Positions 18,090 to 25,858 of a DNA stretch of 64,000 nucleotides are shown here, piece by piece. The notes under the pieces are model-generated. The model searched no databases. It had not been told where the DNA came from and saw nothing but the letters and a program-made list of their open reading frames with translations. Positions within the stretch are counted from its first letter, which is position 1. Each line of letters begins with the position of its first letter. Source of the DNA: Nonomuraea turcica (GTDB lineage Bacteria; Actinomycetota; Actinomycetes; Streptosporangiales; Streptosporangiaceae). The position numbers and the translations under genes were made by a program. The stretch covers positions 62,001 through 126,000 of the forward strand of contig NZ_JAUZQF010000007.1 of NCBI RefSeq assembly GCF_030718205.1. The letters run 5' to 3'.

Positions 18090-19202
18090 TCAGATTTCGA
18101 CGAGGTAGCTGGTGAAGCCGCCATCGCCACGGGCGACACCGGAGATCGCCTCGTTGATCTCGTCGAGTGGCCAGCTCATGGGCTGCAGCACCGAGAGGTC
18201 GATCACCCCATGACGGATCATCTCGGCCAGCTCCATCCCTTCGGCGGTGGTGAACCAGACCGAGCCGATCAGCTCCATCTGCTCGTCCATCCACCACTTC
18301 ACGTCGACGCCGAGCTCGCCGGCCGTCCCGCCGATGTTGACGATCCGGCCGCCGCGCCTCACGCCGTGCATCGCGTCCTTGAACGAGTCGAGTGAGGCGA
18401 CGGCGCCGAGCGTGTCGACCATGGAGTCCGCACCCCGGCCGGCGGTCGACGACTTCACCCAGGCGGCGGTGCTGCCTTCGACGTTCGAGAACGTCTCGAT
18501 CCGGTCGGGGGCGAGCGCCTGCAGTCGCTCCAGCAACCGAGTCCCGCGCGCCACGGCGTAGATGCGCGAGACGCCGAGCGCCAGGGCCACGAGGGTGACG
18601 CCGACCCCGAGCGTTCCCGTCGCGCCGTTGATGATCAACGACTTACCCGCCAGGGGTCCCAGCTTCTTGACCGCGGCAAAGGCCGTTCCGAGGTAACCCA
18701 TCCGGGTCGCCTGCCGGAACTCGAAGGTGCCGGGGAGCTTGACGAGGGCGCTCTGTGGGGCGCGCATGTATTCGCAGAAGCCCCCGTGCGGATAACGCCG
18801 GAACATCTCGAGGCTGTTGTCGTTGTAGCCGAAGTAGCCGTTCAACGTCCAGAAGTCGCACTGCTGCGGGACACCGGACACGCAGGCGTGACACGCACCG
18901 CACGAGCGGCCCGGATTCACGTAGACCCGGTCCCCCGGCTTGACGTTGACGACGAGCTCCCCGACCTCGTGCACGATGCCCACGGGATCGAGCCCGAAGA
19001 TCGCCGGACGTGGCGGGAGCGGCATCTGGGGGTACCACGACTCCCAGTTCGCGAGCACGTTGGCCAGGTTCGGCACCATGCCGCAGCCCTTCACCGCCAC
19101 CACGACGTCCGTGCCGGCCGCGGTCGGGCGCTCCACGTCCTCGATCACCATCTTGTCGCCGACCGCGTGCAGTCGCGCGGCGCGCATCAGTTGCACCATC
19201 AT
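18090..19202 (-). CDS. Medium-chain alcohol dehydrogenase-like protein lacking catalytic zinc ligands
   Basis: A 370-residue GroES/Rossmann dehydrogenase. The structural zinc cysteines are intact (C101, C104, C107, C115 in CGACHACVSGVPQQC), and the cofactor fold is at INGATGTLGVGVT. The catalytic-site motifs are not canonical: where alcohol dehydrogenases have GVCHTD this protein has GMVPNLAN, and where they have GHE it has GLD. It may use another residue set, be zinc-independent like quinone reductases, or act on an unusual substrate. It lies 34 bp after the ferredoxin gene and 102 bp before mscR, so it probably belongs to the same aromatic operon. The product remains undefined. Confidence 0.8.
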   Translation of the reverse strand: MMVQLMRAARLHAVGDKMVIEDVERPTAAGTDVVVAVKGCGMVPNLANVLANWESWYPQMPLPPRPAIFGLDPVGIVHEVGELVVNVKPGDRVYVNPGRSCGACHACVSGVPQQCDFWTLNGYFGYNDNSLEMFRRYPHGGFCEYMRAPQSALVKLPGTFEFRQATRMGYLGTAFAAVKKLGPLAGKSLIINGATGTLGVGVTLVALALGVSRIYAVARGTRLLERLQALAPDRIETFSNVEGSTAAWVKSSTAGRGADSMVDTLGAVASLDSFKDAMHGVRRGGRIVNIGGTAGELGVDVKWWMDEQMELIGSVWFTTAEGMELAEMIRHGVIDLSVLQPMSWPLDEINEAISGVARGDGGFTSYLVEI

Positions 19203-19236
19203 GCCTTTCTTGAACGGAATGTCGCCGTGGCGTTCG

Positions 19237-19554
19237 TCAGTCCTCGGGCGCGATCGTCACGCGCACGCGGTCGAGCTGAGGGCCGAAGATCAGCTGGCAG
19301 GCCAGGCGGGAGTTGTCCGCGAAATAGTCGGACGCATCGAGAAGGTCCCCTTCGTCCCGCGACGTAGGGGGAAGCTCGGCGCCCTCGGGCAGGACGTCGA
19401 CGTAGACGTGGCAGGTCGCGCAGGAGAGGCTCCCCCCACAGATCGCCTGCAACTCCTCGATCCCGGCGTTGCGAATGTTTTGCATCAGCGACATGCCCGC
19501 GCGGCCTTCCACCGTGTGGGCGACACCGTCCCGTGTGGTGACAGTGAAGTGCAT
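19237..19554 (-). CDS. 2Fe-2S ferredoxin of the putidaredoxin/adrenodoxin type
   Basis: A 105-residue electron carrier. The cluster ligands lie in CGGSLSCATCHVYVD, in the C-x5-C-x2-C arrangement, with the fourth Cys in SRLACQLIFG, which is the vertebrate-type pattern of P450 partners. The conserved acidic tail RVRVTIAPED is present. The ATG at 19554 follows GGAGGAGGAACG; longer in-frame reading upstream has no family features. It stands between the ferredoxin reductase gene and the dehydrogenase gene and should pass electrons to the P450 of the same operon. Confidence 0.92.
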   Translation of the reverse strand: MHFTVTTRDGVAHTVEGRAGMSLMQNIRNAGIEELQAICGGSLSCATCHVYVDVLPEGAELPPTSRDEGDLLDASDYFADNSRLACQLIFGPQLDRVRVTIAPED

Positions 19555-19601
19555 GGGTCGTTCCTCCTCCTGGCACATGAGTCTGTGATCGGCGCAGCGG
19601 A

Positions 19602-20852
19602 TCAGGCCGCCGCGGTGATTTCCTTCAGTGGCGTCCGTGTATCGGCCAGACGTGCGGGGTCGATGCGCGCGCCTGCTTCCACGAGCCTGCGTCCCTGCAC
19701 GTAGTCCCGGGTCGCGTTGATGCAGTCCAGTGCGATGACCGCGCCGTTCTTCAGATAGAAGAGAGAAAAGCCTCGCTCTGCCGGGTCGCCACGGAGGACG
19801 GTCTGGTCGTGCCCGAGGCTCAGGCCGATGGTCTGCAGGCGCAGGTCGTACTGGTGCGACCAGAACCACGGAACGAGACGCAACGGCTGGGGGTGCCCGC
19901 TGATCGCCTTGCCGGCCGTCTGCGCCTGTTCCGAAGCGTTCTGCCGTGACTCGATGCGGACGCCGGGCCCGCTCCTCATCACCGCGCAGTCGCCGACGCA
20001 GTACACGTCCGTGAGCGTCGTGCTGCAGAGGTCGTCGATCAGGACGCCGGTCCCGCCGGGGGCCGCCTCCGCCCCCGCACGCAGGAGCGGCTGGATCGCC
20101 GGCTCGATGCCGATCCCCACGATCACCTGATCGGCCGGGATCACCGTGTCGTCCGTGAGGCGCACGCCGCTCACCGCCCCGTCGTGTCCCAGGATCTCGG
20201 CGACGCCGGCGCCGAGGCGCAGGTCCACCCCGCGAGATCGGTGCTCGGCCTCGAAAAACCGGGACACCGGTTCCGCGGCGACGCGGGCGAGGACCCGGTC
20301 CAGCGTTTCGATGATCGTGACTTCCTTGCCGAACTCACGGAGCACCGCCGCAGCCTCGAGGCCGATGTAGCCGCCGCCGACCACCGCGAAGCGACGGCTC
20401 TGCGGCAGGGCGGCGATGAGCTGATCGCAGTCCGCCTTGTTGCGCAGTGTGCGGACGCCGCCCAGGTCGTTCCCGGGGCAGGCCACCTCACGCGGACGGC
20501 CTCCTGCGGCCCACACCAGCACGCCGTAGCCGATCGTGGTGTGATCGTCACATGTGACCGTGTGGGCCTCGGGGTCGACGGCTTCGACGCGCCGGCCGAG
20601 GCGCAGCGTCACCACGTGCTCCGTCCAGAACTCCGAGGGACGCAGCAGCAGCTGCTCGAAGTCCTTCTTGCCGGCCAGATATTCCTTTGAGAGGGCGGGA
20701 CGCTCGTAGGGCGGCACCAGCTCGTCCCCGAGCAGGCCGATGCGTCCCACGAACCCCGCCTGCCGAAGCGCGATCACGGTCTCCGCGCCCGCGTGTCCGC
20801 CGCCGACGACGAGGCAGTCGACGTGCTCGATGGTGGAGTGTGCTGATGTCAT
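19602..20852 (-). CDS. FAD-dependent NAD(P)H:ferredoxin reductase
   Basis: A 416-residue putidaredoxin-reductase-type flavoprotein. The N-terminal FAD fold is VVGGGHAGAETVIALRQAGF, followed by PYERPALSKEYL. The NAD fold is VVGGGYIGLEAAAVLREFGKEVT, and the second FAD motif VYCVGDCA is also present, with the reductase C-terminal domain after it. The ATG at 20852 overlaps the cupin stop by ATGA. With the adjacent ferredoxin and the P450 it forms a complete class I electron chain. Confidence 0.92.
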   Translation of the reverse strand: MTSAHSTIEHVDCLVVGGGHAGAETVIALRQAGFVGRIGLLGDELVPPYERPALSKEYLAGKKDFEQLLLRPSEFWTEHVVTLRLGRRVEAVDPEAHTVTCDDHTTIGYGVLVWAAGGRPREVACPGNDLGGVRTLRNKADCDQLIAALPQSRRFAVVGGGYIGLEAAAVLREFGKEVTIIETLDRVLARVAAEPVSRFFEAEHRSRGVDLRLGAGVAEILGHDGAVSGVRLTDDTVIPADQVIVGIGIEPAIQPLLRAGAEAAPGGTGVLIDDLCSTTLTDVYCVGDCAVMRSGPGVRIESRQNASEQAQTAGKAISGHPQPLRLVPWFWSHQYDLRLQTIGLSLGHDQTVLRGDPAERGFSLFYLKNGAVIALDCINATRDYVQGRRLVEAGARIDPARLADTRTPLKEITAAA

Positions 20853-21406
20853 CGCAGCAGGGCGCCGATCAGGACGAAGCACATCGTCGCGGTCCGGTCT
20901 GTCTTGTTCCGCCAGGCGTGCCGAGTACCGCACTGGACCGCCACGTCGCCGGTCCGCAGATGCGTGGTGGCCCCGTCGTCCAGCTCCAGCCAGATCTCCC
21001 CGTCGAGGACGATGTCGTAGTCGACCGTCTCCGTGCGGTGCATGCCTGGCGCGTCCGCCTCGAACCGCTCCGCCAGACCGGGGATGAACTCCCGCTGCTC
21101 CGCATCCGCCGCGGCCGGGTCGAACTCCGGCCGCGCCATCGACGTGTCCGGCGGAAAGGTAACGATCATGAGGCGGGTCTCACCGGGTGCCGGTGGCACC
21201 ACCAGTCCCGCGGGCGCGCACTCGCCGTCGTCCTGCGGCAACGGTGGAGTCGCCGCGGTCGTGTAGACGACCGAGGTCATCATGCCGGGGATCGAGGTGT
21301 AGTGGTGGGCGTTCGGGACAGGACCGTCGCTGACGACTACGGACTTTCCGTCCCTGGTGCCGGTGACCACACGCCGCGGGACATCCGGCGGCGCGAACCT
21401 ACTCAT
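20849..21406 (-). CDS. Cupin-domain protein
   Basis: A 185-residue single-cupin protein. The barrel is in the C-terminal half: GMHRTETVDYDIVLDGEIWLELD carries the first motif (H, then E/D), and LRTGDVAVQCGTRHAWRN the second, with its His. Metal binding is therefore likely. Proteins of this subtype often accompany degradation enzymes, but their reaction is mostly unknown. A ring-modifying or ring-cleaving role cannot be excluded, since no standard ring-cleavage dioxygenase is present nearby. It overlaps the aldolase gene by 8 bp and the reductase gene by 4 bp. Confidence 0.8.
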   Translation of the reverse strand: MSRFAPPDVPRRVVTGTRDGKSVVVSDGPVPNAHHYTSIPGMMTSVVYTTAATPPLPQDDGECAPAGLVVPPAPGETRLMIVTFPPDTSMARPEFDPAAADAEQREFIPGLAERFEADAPGMHRTETVDYDIVLDGEIWLELDDGATTHLRTGDVAVQCGTRHAWRNKTDRTATMCFVLIGALLR

Positions 21407-22070
21407 AGATCAGTCCTTTCTCCTGCAACCGAGCCCGCATCTCGTTGACGTCGAGACTGAGCCGGCCGGACGCGTACAGCCGGCGTTTGTCCTCCTCCGC
21501 CGCCGCACGGCGGCGGGCCGTCTCGAGCACCGCGGCCGCGGTGCCGCGCGGCACCACGCAGACACCGTCGTCATCCGCGACGATCACGTCTCCCGGCGTG
21601 ATCAAAGCGCCGGCGCAGACGATGGGGACCTGTACGTCGGCGAGCGTCTCCTTGACGGTGCCCTGGGCGCTGACGGTCTTGCTCCAGACGGGAAAGCCCA
21701 TCGTGCGCAACTGCGCGACGTCGCGTACCCCGGCGTCGATCACGAGCCCGCGGATGCCCCGGGCCTGCGCCGACGTGGCGAGGAGATCGCCGAAGTAGCC
21801 GTCGTCGCATGGCGAGGTCGGGGTGACGACCAAGATGTCGCCCGGTTGCGCCTGCTCGAGCGCGACATGGATCATCCAGTTGTCCCCCGGGGGGACCTCG
21901 CAGGTCAGAGCCGTGCCGGCGACGGTCGTCCCGGATTGACGGGGGCGCAGCCGGGAGCCGACGAGCCCGGTCCGGCCCTGTGCCTCGTGCACGGTCGCCA
22001 CGCCGAGTGCGGCGAAGCCATCGCAGATCGCCGCATCGGTGCGCGCGATCGTCGTCACCACGCGTGCCAT
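21399..22070 (-). CDS. ligK: 4-carboxy-4-hydroxy-2-oxoadipate aldolase/oxaloacetate decarboxylase (RraA-like fold)
   Basis: A 223-residue class II pyruvate aldolase of the HMG/CHA aldolase family. GRTGLVGSRLRP near residue 33, the substrate loop PPGDNWMIHVALEQAQPGD (about 61-79) and the metal/acid-base DAGVRD near 113 are all present. The family cleaves 4-carboxy-4-hydroxy-2-oxoadipate to pyruvate and oxaloacetate, the last step of the protocatechuate 4,5-cleavage and gallate pathways. The ATG at 22070 starts two bases after the previous stop. Its partner LigJ-type hydratase is two genes upstream, which makes the assignment firm at pathway level. Confidence 0.86.
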   Translation of the reverse strand: MARVVTTIARTDAAICDGFAALGVATVHEAQGRTGLVGSRLRPRQSGTTVAGTALTCEVPPGDNWMIHVALEQAQPGDILVVTPTSPCDDGYFGDLLATSAQARGIRGLVIDAGVRDVAQLRTMGFPVWSKTVSAQGTVKETLADVQVPIVCAGALITPGDVIVADDDGVCVVPRGTAAAVLETARRRAAAEEDKRRLYASGRLSLDVNEMRARLQEKGLIYE

Positions 22071-22072
22071 GC

Positions 22073-22984
22073 TCAACTCACCGGTACGAAGCTGGGGTCG
22101 AGGACGCCTGCCGCCTCGGCGCGCCGTTCCGCCGCGACCAGCCCGGTGCGGATCATGACGTCCACGGTGGCTTCCAGGGCTGCCGGCGCGACCTCGAGAT
22201 TCTTCGGCCACATGCCCATGTCCCGCGTGTAGGACAGACCTCTCGCGGCCAGGTCCGGGTCGTCGGGCGTCGTGATCCGCTGGTAGATCGGCAGCGTGAC
22301 GGCGTCGTGGGCCGGGTCGTTCACGATGTCGTGGGCCTCGGCCAGTGCGGCCACCAGCTTCGTGACGGTGTCCCGGTTCCGCGACGTCCAGCCCGCATGG
22401 GCGATGACCGCGGCGAAGATGATCTCAGGGAGCACGTCGTTCACCTCGCCGATGAGGCGGTATCCCTGCCGTTCGGCCAGGAAGTTCCACGGTGCCGGCT
22501 GAGGAGCGCAGTCGATCTCGCCCTTCTGCAGTGCGTCCCACCGGGTGGTGTGCACACCGGCGAGGACGAACTCGTAGTCACCGGGATACGACAGGCCCTC
22601 CGGCTGGAGCATCATCTGCGTGTAGATGGCCGTCCCCTCCGTGAGGGATGACGTGCCGATCCGCTTTCCACGCAGCTCGGCGATGCCGCCGATCCCAGGC
22701 CGCGCGACGAGCGACATCGGAAGGCGGAGCGCGTTGGCCGCGATGAGGCGCAGATCGCCGCCGGAGAGGAAGTCGGCGACCGCGCCCTCCGGCGGCGTGA
22801 TCGCCAGATCGGCCGTGCCGTCGCGCACGGCCGAGGTGGCCTTGTCGACCGAGCCCAGCCGCAGGTAGTCGATCGCCAGCCCGTACTTCGCGAACAGGCC
22901 CTGGTCCTCCGCGACGAAGACCGGAAGCCAGTTGAAACCTTGGGCGCCGCCGGCGAAACGTACTCGTGTCAGGTCAGTAGCCAT
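22073..22984 (-). CDS. NMT1/THI5-fold (substrate-binding-protein-like) protein without signal peptide
   Basis: A 303-residue protein with the two-lobe periplasmic binding fold of the NMT1/THI5/SsuA group (NWLPVFVAEDQGLFAKYGL; ELRGKRIGTSSLTEGTAIYT). The ATG at 22984 has GGAGGT seven bases upstream, and the mature-like sequence starts at once, so there is no export signal or lipobox. No matching permease or ATPase lies beside it. Cytoplasmic relatives of this fold include enzymes such as 4,5-dihydroxyphthalate decarboxylase. Placed between the LigJ-type hydratase and the LigK-type aldolase, it may be a decarboxylase or isomerase of the aromatic pathway. That is inference; it could also be a cytoplasmic ligand sensor. 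Confidence 0.75.
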   Translation of the reverse strand: MATDLTRVRFAGGAQGFNWLPVFVAEDQGLFAKYGLAIDYLRLGSVDKATSAVRDGTADLAITPPEGAVADFLSGGDLRLIAANALRLPMSLVARPGIGGIAELRGKRIGTSSLTEGTAIYTQMMLQPEGLSYPGDYEFVLAGVHTTRWDALQKGEIDCAPQPAPWNFLAERQGYRLIGEVNDVLPEIIFAAVIAHAGWTSRNRDTVTKLVAALAEAHDIVNDPAHDAVTLPIYQRITTPDDPDLAARGLSYTRDMGMWPKNLEVAPAALEATVDVMIRTGLVAAERRAEAAGVLDPSFVPVS

Positions 22985-23021
22985 CGATGGAACCTCCAAT
23001 GGTGGAAAGACGAGCGCCTGG

Positions 23022-24047
23022 TCAGCGCCCTTGCGCCGTGAGAAGCGCATCGAGCCTGGGGTAGACGCGTCGCGCGTTGCCCTCGAAAACGGCGTGCCGC
23101 GTCTCATCGTCCAGGCCGAGCGCGTCGATGTAGCGCTTGGTGTCGTCGAAGGGGTGTCCGGTCTCGGGGTCCACCGCGCGCACCGCGCCGAGGAGCTCGG
23201 ACCCGAAGATCAGGTTCTTCGGGTCGATCACCGTGAACAGGGCGTCGATGCCGGCCTGGTGGTAGACGCAGGTGTCGAAGAACAGGTTGTGCATCAGATG
23301 CTCGGACAGCGGAGGCTTGCCGAGCATGATCGACAGGCCCCGGTAGCGGCCCCAGTGGTACGGAGCCGCACCGCCACCGTGCGGGATGATCAGCCGCAGC
23401 GCGGGATGCCGCTCGAAGAGGTCGCCCTCGATCAACTGCATGAACACGGCGGTGTCGGCGGCGAGGTAGTGCGCCCCCGTCGTGTGCAGGGCGCGTGCGC
23501 AGGAGCCGGAGACATGGATCATGGCCGGCACGTCCAGCCGGGTCATGGTCTCCCACAGCGGATCCCACCAGCGGTCGTAGATCGGCGGTGCCGACCAGTG
23601 TCCGCCCGAGGGGTCCGGGTTGAGGTTGCACCCGATGAAGCCGTGTCCCACGCAGCGCTCCAGCTCCTCGATCACGGGCTCCAGGTCACCGTCGACCGTC
23701 TGGGGCAACTGGCACACGGCGGCGAAGTTCCGCGGGAAGAGCTCGCAGATGCGCCGGACCGTGTCATTCGAGAGCCGGGCCCATTCCGTGGCGATGTCCT
23801 GACCCGGGACGTGATGGCCCATGCCCGACGCACGCGGCGACAGGATCGTCAGGTCCGAGCCTCGTTCCTGCTGCACCTGGAGCTGGTTCTGAGCGACGAT
23901 CCGCTGGAGTTCGTCGTCATCGATCCCGGAGTAGGCGGGTTCCTGTGATCGCCCTTCGGCGAAGGCGATCTGAGCCTTGCGGAAGGCGTGGAACTCCGGG
24001 GGTTCGGTCGTGAAGTGGCCATGGCAGTCGATGGCCAGGCTGCTCAC
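23022..24047 (-). CDS. ligJ: 4-oxalomesaconate hydratase, LigJ type (amidohydrolase superfamily)
   Basis: A 341-residue zinc-dependent hydratase converting 4-oxalomesaconate to 4-carboxy-4-hydroxy-2-oxoadipate. It follows LigJ closely: AIDCHGHFTTEP at the start (the HxH metal site), QERGSDLTILSPRASGMGHH, NLNPDPSGGHW, HTTGAHYLAADTAVFMQ, IPHGGGAAPYHWGR, FFDTCVYHQAGID and the terminal EGNARRVYPRLD. Length matches the family. I chose the GTG at 24047, which overlaps the P450 stop by GTGA; an ATG at 24056 would add three residues. It works directly before the LigK-type aldolase encoded two genes downstream. Confidence 0.9.
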   Translation of the reverse strand: MSSLAIDCHGHFTTEPPEFHAFRKAQIAFAEGRSQEPAYSGIDDDELQRIVAQNQLQVQQERGSDLTILSPRASGMGHHVPGQDIATEWARLSNDTVRRICELFPRNFAAVCQLPQTVDGDLEPVIEELERCVGHGFIGCNLNPDPSGGHWSAPPIYDRWWDPLWETMTRLDVPAMIHVSGSCARALHTTGAHYLAADTAVFMQLIEGDLFERHPALRLIIPHGGGAAPYHWGRYRGLSIMLGKPPLSEHLMHNLFFDTCVYHQAGIDALFTVIDPKNLIFGSELLGAVRAVDPETGHPFDDTKRYIDALGLDDETRHAVFEGNARRVYPRLDALLTAQGR

Positions 24048-25228
24048 GCGTCCCATGTCGCCGGCACATCCGTGACGCCGCGGAAACGCCATCCCTTGGC
24101 CTGCAGCTCGCGGCTGTCGTCCAGCCGCAGGTTCGGCAGCTGTCGGAAGACCTCCTCGAGGGCGATCTGGCCCATCGCCCGCGAGAGGGCGTGACCCGAG
24201 CAGAAATGCGGCCGGAAGCCGAAGGACAGGTGCGGACGCTTCTTGCGGAACATGTCGAACCGATCGGGATTGTCGAAGCGGCTCGCGTCCCGGTTCGCCG
24301 AGGCCATGACGATGGCGACCGAGGCTCCGGCCGGGATGGTCGTGCCGGCCACGACGACGTCCTCGGCGGCGACCCGTGGCGTGACCCCGATCGGGGCGAT
24401 CCAGCGCAGGCCCTCGTCGAACGCGCGGAGCGCGTGCTCCGCCGGGTCCGCGGCGGCCACCTTCGCCTGGTCGGGGTTCAGCAGCAGGCCCGCGCAGGCG
24501 TTCGCGGCGGCGTGGCCGGGCTCCTGGAGACCGCCCAGAATGATCACCTTCATCGTGGGCAGGATCTCGTCGAGACTGCGCACCTGCCCCTCGGGCATGC
24601 CGCCGCGCATCACATGGCTCATCAGAGTGTGGTCGGGCCTGGCGAGCGCCCGTTCGTAGAGTGCCCCGAGCTGCGTCTCGATCTCGGCCAGGGCACGGTC
24701 GAGCCGATCCCATACGGCCTGGTCGTCGCTCACGTTCTGCAGGCCCGCCGCCATCGCGTGGAACCACTCGACCAGAGTGTCGTTCGGGGTGTCCGTGAGG
24801 CCGATGACGTTGCCGATGCAGCGGACCGAGATCGGCTCAAAGAGGTCGGCGGTGAGATTCGCCGCGCCTCTGGGTTTCAACTGGGCGAGGTAGTCCTCCA
24901 CGACCGGGCGCGTGAGCATTTCCACGTAACCCCGGACCGCCTCCTGGGTCAGGTTGTCGTCGATGCCCGCACGCAGCAGTTGGTGTTCGTCGCCGCTCAT
25001 GCTCAGCACGTTCGGCATGCCCATGACGCGCGCCTCCGGCCGGTCGGGGCTGCCGGACGGGCCGAACACGCGATCGTTCGAACCCACCGCGCGACAGTCC
25101 TCGAAACGCGTGACGAGGAATTCCTTGGTGCCATCGAAAAAGGCCACCGGCGATTCCTCGCGCAGGCGGGCGTACACCGGATAGGGATCCCGGTACAGGT
25201 TCTCGCCCGTCAGCTCCGATACAGACAT
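24044..25228 (-). CDS. Cytochrome P450 (class I), probable aromatic O-demethylase
   Basis: A 394-residue soluble P450. The heme loop LSFGFRPHFCSGH places the thiolate at Cys343. The K-helix ExxR is in the ALRAFDEGLRWIAP region. The I-helix reads ILGGLQEPGHAAA instead of the usual AGxxTT, so the proton-delivery residues are atypical. It is the first gene of the operon, with GAGGAAGAGG before the ATG. The ferredoxin, its reductase, MscR and LigJ/LigK-type enzymes in the same operon suggest demethylation of a methoxylated aromatic acid. The exact substrate (vanillate-, syringate- or methylgallate-like) is not shown by the sequence. Confidence 0.88.
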   Translation of the reverse strand: MSVSELTGENLYRDPYPVYARLREESPVAFFDGTKEFLVTRFEDCRAVGSNDRVFGPSGSPDRPEARVMGMPNVLSMSGDEHQLLRAGIDDNLTQEAVRGYVEMLTRPVVEDYLAQLKPRGAANLTADLFEPISVRCIGNVIGLTDTPNDTLVEWFHAMAAGLQNVSDDQAVWDRLDRALAEIETQLGALYERALARPDHTLMSHVMRGGMPEGQVRSLDEILPTMKVIILGGLQEPGHAAANACAGLLLNPDQAKVAAADPAEHALRAFDEGLRWIAPIGVTPRVAAEDVVVAGTTIPAGASVAIVMASANRDASRFDNPDRFDMFRKKRPHLSFGFRPHFCSGHALSRAMGQIALEEVFRQLPNLRLDDSRELQAKGWRFRGVTDVPATWDA

Positions 25229-25335
25229 GTCCTCTTCCTCAATTCAGTCTTGACGGGAAGGTCGGATTGAGTCGGCGGTCGCGAACCGTCACGGCGAGCC
25301 GTACGGCCATTCACTGGGAAACCAGCCAGACTTTG

Positions 25336-25355
25336 GATACTGGACAGTATGTAAC
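25336..25355. promoter_or_regulatory. Operator-like repeat A between P450 operon and Liv importer
   Basis: GATACTGGACAGTATGTAAC contains the near-perfect dyad ATACTGGACAGTAT. It shares 16 of 20 bases with repeat B and lies 107 bp upstream of the P450 start. It is probably a TetR-type operator for the regulator at 30706. Confidence 0.6.
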
Positions 25356-25572
25356 ACGCTTTGCGATGTCAATACCCCGTCGCGCCTCGCCCTGAGACCA
25401 GCGCCGCGAGGCGTCGAGAGCCGTCCGACCTGCGGTGACGCATCGAGATGGGCCCTTACCCGGCCGGCACTCCCATGGACATCCCCGGCGACCGCCGCGT
25501 GGCAGGCGTGTTTCGCCGCGATGAACGGGCTGTTGACACCCGCCACCAGCAGCAGATACCGTCCGGAATCCA

Positions 25573-25592
25573 GATCCTGTACAGGATGTCAC
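25573..25592. promoter_or_regulatory. Operator-like repeat B between P450 operon and Liv importer
   Basis: GATCCTGTACAGGATGTCAC contains the perfect 14-bp palindrome ATCCTGTACAGGAT. It matches repeat A in sequence and orientation. It lies on the importer side of the divergent region. Confidence 0.62.
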
Positions 25593-25858
25593 AGTGCCGT
25601 CAGCACAGCCGCCCTGTGCCACGGCCCTCGTTACCCCGGACTCGCCCCGGACCGTCCCCCGTCTCACGAAGAAGTGAGACGACAGTGAACGACACCGCCC
25701 TCGAAGTGCTCGCGCCTCGGATCCGATGGTCCGTGAGGCCGCGCGACCGAGGACGCCGTCCACGTCGCGGACGCGAAGGTCGACGAGTCGATGGACAGCG
25801 GGCACCACCGGTGCTCGCCCTGATCGGCGACCTCACGCAGACAAGGACGGTGCCGACG

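Noticed and set aside
25684..25858. In-frame N-terminal extension of the LivG-type ATPase or an eroded small gene
   Set aside because: The first 14 codons look protein-like (NDTALEVLAPRIRW) but the rest is Arg-rich. A second frame gives a similar short protein-like piece. Too short and ambiguous to call.
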